From: Erpobdella octoculata
Lineage: Eukaryota > Annelida > Clitellata > Hirudinida > Erpobdellidae
NCBI GenBank assembly: GCA_963978895.1
Contig: OZ022242.1
Span: 34,688,173 to 34,752,172, forward strand
Direction: 5' to 3'
Length of the DNA: 64,000 bases
Of the stretch, positions 46,036 through 58,500 are shown one piece after another. The first letter of the stretch is position 1, and the number at the start of each line of letters is the position of its first letter. The notes under the pieces were generated by a model. The model made no database searches and had not been told where the DNA came from. It saw only the letters and a program-made list of their open reading frames with translations. A program made the position numbers and the translations under genes.

Positions 46036-48019
46036 ACGTGGAATAAGGTCAAACGACTTCTAAGCCACGATTTTTTTCTGTCATTTATTCTGGAATTGTG
46101 CAACGCATCGCTCAAAGAGGGTCACTAACCAGCAAAACTGAAAAAAAGTTATAATAACCCACAATCCACTCATTCAGCTGTCCTCTACCTACCCATCAAC
46201 CCATCTCTCATTCCACCCTCCTACCCATCAATACATCTATCCTCCAATCCACCCACCCATTAACTCATCTATTCATCCAGCCACCCACTCACCTATACAC
46301 CTACCCACTCACCCACCACAAACACACACAAACAGGACTAACGTTTACACAGGAATTTGATTGGCCTGTCCTTTTTATCACGCAGCCACGACAAATTTCC
46401 TCTTTGCCGAGAAAGGGTTTTTGCAAAGTTAGGAATTTTTAATCAGCGAAGTTAGCAATCTCGGATTACACATACGCGGTATTACTTTATTATTAAATGT
46501 TTTTCAATTCAAGTAAAACGATGTCTCATTTCAGTTTATTTCATTTCTTTTTTTTAAAACACGCGTACATGCACACATCCACAACAACGCACTCACAAAC
46601 GCATGCATACAATGTTCATTTCTGCCATGATTAAACTTTCACAAGAGCTAAAACATGACCACCTGGAAATTCGATTGCATGCAAACGGGGGTTTGGCGCT
46701 TCTCTCATTGTCCTATCTTTCTCTTTTAATCATTCTCTCTAAAATAATTTTTCTTTATTTCTCTATTTTGCACTATTTTTCATCTTGCTCTCATTTTTCT
46801 TTTTTTTCTATCTTTCTCTCTCTCTTTTTCTTTCTTTCTATCTTTCCCCTCATTTTAAGATTTAAGATGTTTTGTGTGCATTTTTGTGAATCACTAAAAT
46901 TGTGGGTATTTATATCTATATCAGCGATATAATATCATCAAAATTTTTTAAATCCTGTTGACACATATCTTCTGAGATATTTGAAATTAGCTTTTGCTTC
47001 TTTATTTTGTCGTCTTTTTACTTAATTTACGGCAATTTTAAATCTCGCTAAAATCCTAAATTAAAAGTTACCAAAGATTTTGCATATGTAAATTAGACTG
47101 TAATTGTGGCCATTCGTCTGTACTGCTTTATAATTAAAGAGTTTCTTCTGTAATATTTTGTAGAGAAGTTTACTATCAAATTTTAGCTTTTTAGGTAAAC
47201 CACTGCATTTTGGGTTTAATTATCTAATATTGTACCAACCAAACTTGACATTTATTTGCTCAATTTAAATATATGGTATAAAAGCAAAAAACAATATATC
47301 TAAAAAAAGCAAAAAAAAAACAATATATCTAAAGCTATAACATTGTTTCCTAAAGCCGTATTGACTGTTTAGTAAATTATATTACCTGCTTGTTTGTTAA
47401 AAAGACGAACAGTTACTGACTGCAAAAAAAAAACATTGAGATAGCTTGTCGAAAGATTTATCATCCAGCTGGTGCAGAGCATATAAATACTTATAGTTTC
47501 TGTCGTTGAAACTTTTAGAGTTTATTACATGAGGGACCGCTCATAAAGTGTCACACTTTTGTAAACTATTATATATATTCATATGTTATATATAGTGGCC
47601 TGCAAATGTGTGCCATAACTTATTGGCGGTTCAAGAGCCCTTATTTGAAAACCTTAAAAACAATTATCACTAAAAATGACTGTCCAAATCCCATCATTAT
47701 TGTTAGTTTTTCTTTATTTTTATATAGGTATGTAAATGGGCTTATTCCTGAGTTAAATAAACATTTATAATGAATTTTTTCTCCTGTTTGATGCTAACAC
47801 CGGCGCCATCTTTTTCCACCGCCCGTGTTAACATGTGACTTGAGACAGATAAAATATGAGTACACGCTGGACTGGACCGATGTTTTGTACTGTGTGTGAC
47901 AGAATAACAGGGAACTGGCCGCAATATTGTTCCGTGGATGTGGATAATATTTGTCTTCGCGTGGAGTCGAGATTTGTATCTGTTTTTATTAGTACGCGTT
48001 GTATTGTATCTGTACGTGC

Positions 48020-48740
48020 ACGTTGTACGTGAGTTAGTTTGGGTTGTACCTGAGTTAGTTGGGTTATTTCTGAGTTAGTTTGGGTTGTACCTGAGTTAGT
48101 ACTCAGTTGTAACTGAGCTAGTTGGTTTGTACCTGAATTAGATGGGCAGTTACCATGTTAGTTGGGCTGTTACCAAGTTAGTTGGGCTGTTACCAAGTTA
48201 GTTGGGCTGTTACCAAGTTAGTTGGGCTGTTACCAAGTTAGTTAAGCTGTTACCAAGTTAGTTGGGCTGTTACCAAGTTAGTTGGGCTGTTACCAAGCTA
48301 GTTGGGCTGTTACCAAGTTAGTTGGGCTGTTACCAAGTTAGTTGGGCTGTTACCAAGTTAGTTGGGCTGTTACCAAGTTAGTTGGGCTGTTACCAAATTA
48401 ATTGGGCTGTTACCAAGTTAGTTGGGCTGTTACCAAGTTAGTTGGGTTGTACCTGAAGTAGTTGAGTTCGTACTCAGTTGTAACTGAGCTAGTTGGTTTG
48501 CACCTGAGTTAGTTGGGTTATTTCTGAGTTAGTTGGGTTATTTCTGAGTTAGTTGGGTTATTTCTGAGTTAGTTGGGTTATTTCTGAGTTAGTTGGGTTA
48601 TTTCTGAGTTAGTTGGGTTATTTCTGAGTTAGTTGGGTTATACCTCAGTTAGTTGACAGTTCCCAAGTTTGTTGGATTGTACCTGATATACCTGAGTTAA
48701 TATGGGTTAGGTTGTACTTGCTGAACCTCAGTTTGTTTGG
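48020..48740 (+). repeat. 20-bp minisatellite in homogeneous blocks
   Basis: A core block of GTTGGGCTGTTACCAAGTTA (about 16 copies, 48130-48440) and a second block of GTTGGGTTATTTCTGAGTTA (about 7 copies, 48500-48640). Mixed GGTTGTACCTGAGTTA-type units flank both. The blocks show separate local amplification of variants of one ancestral unit. Confidence 0.92.
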
Positions 48741-48954
48741 TTTGTACCTGCTGTACCTGAGTCAATACGGGTCCTGTTTTACCTGTTGTTCTGTATAATT
48801 AAAATAATTAGTGTTGTTTAAACCAAAAAAAATTAATCCTAATTTTCTTGGCTTCTGTAAAGATTAAAAAAAAAAATCCGTGAATAAATTGAATTTTCTA
48901 ATGCTGTTCGTTTTTTGTGTTAAAAACATCAATCAGCAGAAGTGAAATCTATGT

Positions 48955-49320
48955 TGCTGATGTTGATGTTATTTATGTTGATGTTGATGTTATTGTTGTT
49001 TATGTTGTTGTTACTGTTGTTTATGTTGATGTTGATGTTATTGTTGTTTATGTTGACGATGTTGTTGTTTATAATAATGTTGACGATGTTGATGTTATCG
49101 TTGTTGTTTATATTGTTGAAGTTGATAAAGTTGTTGTTTATATTGATGTTGACGGATGATGTTGATATTGATGTTGACGGATGATGTTGATATTGATGTT
49201 ATTGTTAATGTTGATATTGATATTACTGTTGTTTATATTGATGTCGACGATGTTGTTATTTATGTTGAAGTTGTTTATGTTGATGTTGAAGCGTGTATGT
49301 TGATGGCGATAATGATGTTG
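48955..49320 (+). repeat. Degenerate GTTGAT/GTTATT triplet-rich tract
   Basis: Irregular TTGATGTTGATGTT-type repeats. The open DVDVIVVYV and MLMLLLF frames come from this composition and are not genes. Confidence 0.9.
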
Positions 49321-49841
49321 TTGTTTGTTTTTAAGCGCCGAGAGCCAAAAAAAACACTTAAAAGCTTACTCATCTCTAAGTAGTTTTCTTAAATTACAAA
49401 AGCGGTGTCGTGTGGAATGTAGATAAAAATGATGACTCATCTCACCTGTATTTGTCCGAGCTAATTAGGAGTTTCGCGTGACAAATAGGTGCTTTCAAGG
49501 TGTTGCAATCTGATATACCTGCACTGGCGAACCTAATTAATATGATTTGTAAGCTACGGCAACCTTTAGCCAAGAAATTACCGCGATTACTTTTGAATGA
49601 AGCTTCAAATGGGAAATGTCGACAGTTATATAGCCAATCTTGCGAGAAAAAATCTACAGCTAGAACGTTCATTTCAAGACAAGTTTTTTTTTACAAAAAA
49701 GCTTTTCAAAAGTTTTTTTGTATACGAATGACAAATGATGATAGAAATTGATATTTTGATGTGCCAGCTGCAAGGCTCCACTGAGATAGATGCCTGCCAA
49801 GTTTTGATGTCTCAACCTTAATGGTCGTCGTCATCATCGTT

Positions 49842-49874
<33 letters not shown>

Positions 49875-49996
49875 ATCATCATCATTCTTGGAATAATAAA
49901 ATTTGTGGGAAGGATCGTGGCTATCGCATCTTTTCTCTGTTTGTTAGACTTTTGTCGCATCATCTTCACCATATTTACTGCTATTATTATAACTTT

Positions 49997-50445
49997 ACTA
50001 GCGGGGTACTCGGCGTTGCCCGGGATATGTATAGGTTTTTCTAATGTATGTCTCTCTCGCTCCCGTTTCCTTTCCCGCTCGCTCTCCCGCTCCCGGTCAC
50101 TTTCCCGTTCCCGCTTGCTTTCCCGTTCCCGGTCGCTTTTCATCTCCTGGTTGCTTTCCCGATCCCGGACGCTTTCCCGCTCCCGGTCGCTTTTTCTTTC
50201 CCACTGGTTTCTTTGCTCTCAGCTGTTTTTCCTTTCCCGTTTCCGCTCATTTTCCAATTCCCGTTTCCGCTCGCTCTCCTGCTCCCGCTCCGCTCATTTT
50301 GTGACCGATTTCAATTTTTTTCACAAAAACATTTTCCCATTGACTCTCAAAATTGTGTGAAAATTTCATTACGATCGGATGAATAGTGTAGCAATGCATA
50401 AAGGACATACATAATTACATAATCTCATTTATATTTATATATAGG
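49997..50445 (+). mobile_element. GC-rich SINE-like dispersed element, copy B (most complete)
   Basis: Starts ACTAGCGGGGTACTCGGCGT followed by TGCCCGGG. The middle is a variable TCCCGCTCCCGGTCGCTT-type tandem tract (50050-50300). It ends TTTTGTGACCGATTTCAATT, TTTCATTACGATCGGATGAA and GCAATGCATAA. The same head and tail on the minus strand define copy A at 15185-15650. About 450 bp, noncoding. Confidence 0.75.
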
Positions 50446-50458
50446 TAATCATATTCAT

Positions 50459-50710
<252 letters not shown>

Positions 50711-51840
50711 AGTTGTAATCTTGAGCATCGTCATCAATCACATTCAATAGCCATGAGTTTGGATGGAATGTCAATAAATTGAAAATTTTCTTTGAAGTAT
50801 CAATTTTAATAGAAATTTATTTAGTTTTAGATAACGTCTATAGTTGTAAATAAAAAACACAAATTTATTGGGTTTTTGAATGGTCAGAAGAATCTTATAA
50901 AAAATTTCTAAGCCCGTGTAGTAAAATAACTTGAACAGATCGTCTTTTGTCAGTCCTCAACCAGTGGCGGAATCAGGAATTCCTGGTTAGAACGATGCAG
51001 GTACTTCATTTTCGAAAATTTATCACTTTCTCTTCAAAAAAATCTGGTAACCAAAGGGGAGTTGTTTTAGGTATTTCTCTAAAAACAATTCAATAATTTT
51101 CACTCTTGTCCCAAAAAAAAAAACTGATGACCAGGGGGAAGTTTGCCTTTCGCACTGTTCTACAAAATTTACTTCCATATATACTTATATTAGTGGAGGG
51201 AATGCACCGCCTAATCTTCTGGATACGTTCTTTTTTTTCAAAATGTATATAGAATATAAATCCTATATAAATGGCCTTCAAGAAGTATCAGAATGTCCAT
51301 CCATGCATATCTTGCTTTTAATAACTTCATTTTCAGCAGACTTAATGTTTTTCTTTAACCTCTCGCAATGTTTGTTTCCAGCAATAAGAGTCAAGTATTT
51401 TTTTAAAATCGAGATTCAACATCTTCGAAGAACAAAATAATTCAAATCCGCTAGATTGAACTGTGACTTCCAAAAACACAATAATTGTTATTTGTTTGCA
51501 TAAAATATAAAAAATACTAAAGAAGTGGAATTGTTTGTTTCTTCTCTGACAGCTTATTGTTTTGTTTCTTAACTTTAAACGCACAGAGGTCAAAGAGTGC
51601 AAATAAAGTTGTGGCAATAAAAATGGCTGAAAACTCTTATAAAGGGTTTACATGTTCACAAAATGGCAGCAATCGGAGACATTGTAATTTATTAATTATT
51701 TATTTTATTATTTTATATCACCAGTGCTCAAATATTATTATCATGGCTATTTCTTTAAATACTTTCAAACGCACCTGATGACACATGCAGTAATGAACAC
51801 ACACACACACCTACACACTTACACACACACACACACACAC

Positions 51841-51955
51841 AAGTCAAACTTAAGCACACAGAACGGATGCCCCTTCAAATAGGGACTTCAGAGAACTCGA
51901 CCGCTCAATTGGCAGGAGGTTATACAGCGGAAGCATCTTCTTTTCATCATCTCTC
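51841..51955 (+). promoter_or_regulatory. CCN: Predicted noncoding first exon of CCN copy 2 (5' UTR with uORF)
   Basis: The first 114 nt are identical to the minus-strand block 34969-34856, and the exon ends CTCTC|GTGAGT. The uORF ATG is at 51867. If spliced to the acceptor at 53962, this uORF has about 53 codons, runs past the main ATG (53987) in another frame and stops at 54033-54035. A (CA)n tract (51798-51840) precedes it. Confidence 0.65.
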
Positions 51956-53962
51956 GTGAGTTTATTTATTATTTATATTTGATAATCATTTGTGATAAAT
52001 CAATAAATTATTTTTTTTGTTTTTTTGTTGTAGAGTTAATTACTAATTAACTTAATTTAATATTTAATTACTTTAAGTCTTTTTCATTCTATTTACAAAA
52101 AGATTGTTTTAAAGCGAATAAATATTTATATTTTTATAAACTGCAAATCAAGTAGTTAATCAATATAAGTAAATTTGTTTTGGTAATATTGTTATTTGTA
52201 AACAAATAATTTAGAAAAATTATATTGTTATAAATTATTTAATTATATAATTTTGACATCTTATTTATATAAGCATGATATTTTTTATCATATCCACATA
52301 TTTACTTTCTGGTCTCGACGTATGGTTCGGACGCAACTGGTTTCTTAAATATGGTCTATAAACAAAATGGTTGTAATTGTAAAGTAATAATGTTCGGTAA
52401 TGTTAGACTTGGGTGCACAAATTTTAATTTTTTATACAACGTGACTTAATTACGGTATTAGAGGAGTTACCAGTGTTTCCCGAAGTTTTTAGAGGTTTTT
52501 CTGTCGTTTTTCTTTCTCTCGCTCCTGTTTCCATCCCCGCTCATAAAGAATGAAATAATGAGCCGATTTTTTAAAAAATAGATAAAACAGATTCCATAAT
52601 GTGTTCTATGTTGTGTCAAAATTTCGAGCAGATTTTAACAAATCTATTTTACGTGTTATGGGTAAAAAGAAATTAAAAAAAAGTGGAAGAAAAAAAGAGC
52701 GGAAAAGCAAGCGGGAAAACGATCGGGAGCGGAAGAGCAAGCGGGAAAACGATCGGGAGCGGAAGAGCAAGCGGGATTGAGAAGGCGAGTGGGAGTGGAA
52801 AAGCGAGCGGGAACGAGAGAGCGAGCGGAAAATGGAGAAGATGCAAGAGAACGAGATGCAATAGGAGAGTGAGCGGAAACGGAAACGGGAGAGCAAGCGG
52901 GGAAAGAAACGGGAGCAAGACAGAGAGAAAAGGCGAAAGAAAAAAAGCGATAGAAAAATCTCTAAAAATCTCAGGAAACTCCAAGTAACCCTGCGAGTTC
53001 TGTATAAAATAAATTGTTTTATAAATAGTTTTTATGACATGATTGAAATACTTCTTGTTTTGACAAAACAATTAAAAAAGGATTTTTTAACTAGCATTAT
53101 TACGTTTTTGAAAAAACAAATAAATAAAGCCACAATTTTTATATAAAAATATATTTGATCAATATTATTTTATTATGTATTCTTTATGCTGCTAACATTA
53201 TAAAAATATCGTGTTTTACGTTTTTATTTCATTCAAAATTGTACATATAAAAAATTGATATAAACAAATAAAAAAAATGTTTATTATATTTTGTTGGTTT
53301 TCGAATAAGAAGAATAACCCAGAGGTGGCCAATTCCTTCATTCGTTGGTTATATACTGTAGAAATAGTAAACAATACTGCTGAAAACTAAAATCTTTTCC
53401 ACCCATGCAAATCGTAGCATCTCGCACATGCTCCTAGTAATATATTCATACAAAAAAAAACTTGCAGATGTTGTAGTGTCGAAAACGGTCGTAGCGCACA
53501 GGAAACTGTCCACACTAATTACATTAAGTCACTTTCTTTCTGGTTGCCAATGGAAGGTTTTTTTGTCCTGCCACTCTGAAACTGATTCTCGCAAATGCAC
53601 AGCCAGTCGCTCAACCATTGCCGGCAGGCATTCTACATTGAAAATCCATGCTCATGAATCTTGACATTTTAAACAAGAGCTTTTCTTTATTTAACTTCTT
53701 GTTGTATCTAAGATTTTGTTCGGTAGCCATATCGAACAGGAAGGAAGTAAGATGATGGAGTATATAAGGAAAACATGTAATTAGAGGGATTTGTTGAACT
53801 GAATCTTTTTTGGATGAAGGATTTTCTCCGTGATGGAGATGATTTAAATAATTGTTCGAATATGTCAGATTGCCGTTAATAATAATTTTATTCTTTTTAA
53901 ATTCCGTTGATTTAAATGAACACTGTCAGTCAGAAATTATAAACGTTTTCGAATTCTTTCAG
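51956..53962. other. CCN: CCN copy 2 intron 1
   Basis: AT-rich. Contains two SINE-like copies in opposite orientations (about 52455-52670 plus, 52683-52990 minus). No coding exon recognised. Confidence 0.55.
52455..52990. mobile_element. Two GC-rich SINE-like copies in inverted arrangement
   Basis: 52455-52670 reads in plus orientation (TTTTTAGAGGTTTTTCTGTC, CTCTCGCTCCTG, tail near TTTCGAGCAGATTTTAAC). 52683-52990 reads in minus orientation (GCGGGAAAACGATCGGGAGC repeats, then AAAAATCTCTAAAAATCTCA and GAAACTCCAAGTAACC). Both are diverged from copies A and B. Confidence 0.55.
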
Positions 53963-54133
53963 ATTCGTTGCTATATTCTCCCAACGATGTGGTGCAACGT
54001 CAATCACTATTTCCAACATTTACTCTCAGCGTTGATGCTGTCATTTCTCATAATTTCAACATCGTCGTCATCTTACAACTTTGTTTTTCCATACGATATG
54101 TTGCAGGATCAACTATCAACGGAAAAACACGAA
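53963..54133 (+). CDS. CCN: CCN copy 2, exon 2: signal-peptide exon
   Basis: Acceptor GAATTCTTTCAG. ATG at 53987, then 49 codons to donor CACGAA|GTGAGT in phase 0. It encodes MWCNVNHYFQHLLSALMLSF then LIISTSSSSYNF…QDQLSTEKHE. The hydrophobic core, Ser run and closing QDQL…E-H-x-E motif parallel the copy 1 exon, but most residues differ. The joined product reads EKHE-KRAVTQSTRK. This copy has a normal GT donor where copy 1 has GC. Confidence 0.75.
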
Positions 54134-54267
54134 GTGAGTCAACAAACATTTTTTTCTCTAATAGAAAAAAAATTAAAAAATTTCCAAGTCATTTTTTTTA
54201 TAAAAAAATCATTTTGTTTCAATTTAATTGAACTGCTGTCAAGTTTCAGAACAAAATTTTTTTTAAT

Positions 54268-54530
54268 TTGGCGTTTTTACAAACTTTTATTTAGTTTACA
54301 ATCTCTGTTTGTGTGTGTGTGGCTTTCTCTGTACGCAAATCTTGCAAGTAAAATTTAACCAGCTTTTTGACTAATTAGAAAGCTGAAAATTTCAGCATAA
54401 CTTTATATTGGATGACAATATATGATTCAATAAAAAAAAAACTTAATTTGAACATCTTTCGTATTTCTAAATTGAGCGTATTTAAAATTAAAGTTTGTAA
54501 TAAAAAACTCGTTTGTTTCTTTACTTGTTT
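54268..54530 (-). repeat. Dispersed repeat (CTGAAAGTTTCAGC family), copy 4
   Basis: Plus strand reads TACAAACTTTTATTTAGTTT, GGCTTTCTCTGTACGCAAAT, CTTGCAAGTAAAATTTAACC and AGCTGAAAATTTCAGCATAA, the reverse complement of the copy at 33289. Ends near TAAAAAACTCGTTTG. Confidence 0.75.
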
Positions 54531-54589
54531 AAAATTAAAGAAGCAATACGTTTAAAAAAATAATAAAATGGGAAGATGCATTAACGATG

Positions 54590-54995
54590 AGATGCAATGA
54601 TGATGTATGCATTGATGAAAATGTGATGTATGCATTGATGAATAGGTGATGTATGCATTGATGTATATGTGATGTATGCATTGATGAATATGTGATGTAT
54701 GCATTGATGAATATGTGATGTATGCATTGATGAATAGGTGATGTATGCATTGATGTATATGTGATGTATGCATTGATGAATATGTGATGTATGCATTGAT
54801 GAATTTGTTATGTATGCATTGATGATTATGTGATGTATGCATTGATGAATATGTGATGTATGCATTGATGTATATGTGATGTATGCATTGATGATTATGT
54901 GATGTATGCATTGATGAATATGTGATGTATGCATTGATGAATATGTGATGTATGCATTGATGAATATGTGATGTATGCATTGATGTATATGTTAT
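54590..54995 (+). repeat. 23-bp minisatellite (GTGATGTATGCATTGATGAATAT)
   Basis: About 17 tandem copies with substitutions. The open HQCIHH/INAYITYSSM frames on the minus strand result from the period and absence of stops. Confidence 0.93.
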
Positions 54996-55724
54996 TATTT
55001 AAACTATAACAAAATAAAAAATAAATTTTTTACATGTTTCAAAAAATTTATCAAAAGATTTACTTTTGAAAAACTAGCAATTTAATTTGAAATAAAATTA
55101 TAAAGCCGTGGTAATAAATTTTTTGGTTAAATTAATTTTAAATATTTAAATAAAATTGAATTAAAAAATGTTATGGATTTAAATTAAATTAAACATGTGA
55201 AAAATGAGAAAGCACCGGAAAGTGGACAAAAAGACAAATCGGAAATTGTGAAAAAGTTTTGAAAACATGAATTTTTAAAACAATTAATTTCATATTAAAC
55301 CGTCACATTTTCAAACTATTCATATACAGAAATTAAAAATCATAATTTACACTCCAATATAATAAAATGATAAAAAACGTATTTTAGAAAACACATCACT
55401 AAGTATTTTTTTAATTACCTAAAAAACATTAAATGGCTATAATTTAAACATTTTCAAAAGAATATTTAATTGACTGAAATAAGTTAAAGTCTTTCTTTTG
55501 TCACGCAAACTTTTTTCGGAAAATCAAAAAAAAAAATTTATGTCTTGAAAAAGTAGATGAATAATAATGATATGTTTCGGGATGTCGAAGTAATTATAGG
55601 AAATCAAGGAAGAAAAAAAAGTTTGATCAATATGAACATCAGTGTGGAAAACTAATTCTATGGCCTTCCCGAGCACAAATTTGTCATATTTCGTGTCACA
55701 TTTGCGATAACGACGACGAAGATA

Positions 55725-55817
55725 ATGATGACGGTGATGGTGACGACGACGACGAAGATGATGATGATGACGATGACGACGACGACGATGGTGATGATGA
55801 TGATGATGATGATGATG

Positions 55818-55907
<90 letters not shown>

Positions 55908-55945
55908 GTGGTGATGATGATGATGGTGATGGTGATGATGGTGAC
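55725..55945 (+). repeat. (GAT)n microsatellite
   Basis: GATGAC-rich at the start, near-pure (GAT)n from 55794 to 55905, then GGTGAT units. Poly-H, poly-I and poly-M frames are artefacts. Confidence 0.95.
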
Positions 55946-58294
55946 CTTCAAATTTTGATCCGTCATGAGTGTCGGTCATTAGATGCGATCATGCGTGGTT
56001 ATGAGGAATGAACAGTTGTCATGGAAACGATGCTCTAACACACACAGTTAGTCGCATTGAGAAGTGAACATCTCCGAACAAATACAAAACAGCAAAACGT
56101 TGATGTATGAACTGACAAAAACTGTTAACGAACCTGTTCGCTGTGTTCGCTGTGTTCGCTGTGTTACTTTTGGCATTTATTTAATTTGTTCTGTCTAGCC
56201 TTTTATTTGATATATGTTTTTTTCTTTTCCTAATATTTGTTTTTTCTTTTTTCTTCTTCTTTTCTTTTACTTATTCTCTTATTTTTTTGTTTTATCTTTA
56301 TTTTTTGCAATTCTTATTGAATAATCTTAGAAAATTCTTAATAATTAAAATTAAATAAGTTAAATAGAAAAAAACTTTTGGCATTTATTTAATTGGTTCT
56401 GTCTAGTTTACTTTTTCTTTTTATGTTTTATTTTTTCTATTTTTGCTTTATTTTTATTTATTTATTTTATAAAAAAATTTAAATAAACCTTCATAATTGA
56501 AATTGAATAAAATAAATGGTTGAAAAAAAAACTCGCATCTTTTCAAAAACTTTCGAATTTCTAACGCGCGTAACGAAGAGGAATTCGAAGCAAAAATCCT
56601 TGAAAGTTGAAAACCAACACAAGACTTTTCTTCTTCTTCTTCTTCTTTTCCAAGAAAAACACGTCAAACGAAAATTGCTCTGCAAATATGTCTAATTTGG
56701 TGCAAATGAAGATGAAAACTGTCGCCGAAACCAATTTACCTGTCATGAGTACACACACACACAAAATCAATAATAATATTTAATCTCCATAAAACAAGTT
56801 TACAGTTATTGTCCGTGTGATATCGAATAAAATAATTTCATATTGAAATATTTAATATAACAAATATTTATGTTATTAAAATAGCATTCAAATTAGTTTT
56901 TGTTTTCTATAACTTCATATTATATTTTTGTATGTGACTTGGATCTCCGTGTGATGACTCACTGTGAGGGGTCGTCTTTAAACGATGTAAAGACCGATAA
57001 GGTGACTTGAATAATAAATTTTTTTTTTGAAAATTGGTTTTTAAAAACTGGAATAAATTTTTAAAATTACCATAAAAAGGCTGTCTTAGATGGATTTCAA
57101 ATTTTCTTATATTTTTAAGAATTTAAAAACCACTGAAGATGAACTTAGAGAATAAAATAAATTAAACAATTTGCAAATTATTTTTAAAACCCATGAGAAA
57201 CAAAAACGTTTTAAATATTTCTTTTAATTATTTAGCGAAACACAAAACTTAAATTTACGTGACGACTTGCAAAATGCTTATTTTAATTCAATCAACTTTA
57301 AAATCTATTTTACAGAAAAGTTCTAAACTTTCAGTAAGAGTTTGCGTGCTCCTGGATTTGATGATGATGGTTCTCAAGACGAACAGATGGAAAAACATGA
57401 ACGAATGTGAAATATACAAATATTTTTTTTATAAATAGTGTATTGTTTTTTTTACACATTAGCTTTATGTAACAAATATTAATTTATTTAAATGTTAAAC
57501 CATGAATCGATCTGTTCTTCTGTTCAAATGCTTGAAAAGTAGAGAGACAAAATGAAATACTTTTAAAGAGTGGATTTGATTGAAAAAGGTGTTATAATCT
57601 GTCTATCAACATTAAGACTATCTGGAGATATGCAACTATGATCAGTACCAAGCAGATTCACTGATAATAATCATATAACTACTGTATGCTGATGAAAGAC
57701 TGAGCTAACCTGAGCAGTAAGAAAAACGAGTTCTCACTAAAGAAAATGACGCGGTCTACGATTTTTTTGCCAAAGGAGGATGAACATGGCAACATGGGAT
57801 GTCCAGAGTAACAGTCAAACATTTCAAGGCCACACCACTGTCCCCGTTCCTCTTTGGGAAGTACGGACTGGCTGACGAAGAGACGCGTGAATAAACGAAA
57901 GGGAAAGCTTTTAATTTACCGAATTTATCCTGCGGCGAAATGCCGTTTGCTGTTTGAGCGCGATTTGGATCAAACGATTTATTAAACGAGCATTTAACAG
58001 GATTTTATTTGATGTCACACACATGCACAAATACACACACGCAGGTACACACACATACTAGTACACACATACAAGTACACACATACATACACACGTGCCT
58101 ACACACACATACACATATATACACACACACGTACACACACACGTACTCGGACAAGCAAACACATGCACACAAATGCAAAAACAAATAATCTTAGGAAATA
58201 AAGATTTAACGCATTTGCAATTTCAACAAAGTTTTTAATAATTAATAAAAAAAATTGCAAGAAAATCAGTGAAAGAATCTGCACGGCAGAGATG

Positions 58295-58500
58295 TTGCGA
58301 GTACTTATGGTGCGAGTACGAGTACCATGGTATCGAGTACGAGTACGAGTATCAAGTACTACATTTCTGCTATTAGGTACTGAGTGGAAAACGAGTACGA
58401 GTACCAAGGCTTCGAATACGAGTCCAAGTACGAGTACTTAAAAAACGTATTCGAGTTGTACTTGAGTACTAGTACAAGTACCAAGTACTACGTCTCTGCT
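58295..58500 (+). repeat. GAGTAC-rich degenerate hexamer repeat
   Basis: Many CGAGTACGAGTA units. The segment CAAGTACTACATTTCTGCTA recurs about 130 bp on as a near copy (CAAGTACTACGTCTCTGCTA), so a larger unit was also duplicated. Confidence 0.85.

Noticed and set aside
46603..46932. 109-codon hydrophobic frame
   Set aside because: Mostly a pyrimidine-rich TTTCTCTTT tract; Ser/Leu/Phe composition follows from it.
50044..50386. Three overlapping frames rich in SRSRS, FPAPG and LPFPLA
   Set aside because: They translate the TCCCGCTCCCGGTCG tandem tract of the SINE-like element.
54535..54980. 142-codon frame of HQCIHH/INAYIT repeats
   Set aside because: A 23-bp minisatellite open in all three minus frames; no conserved protein signal.
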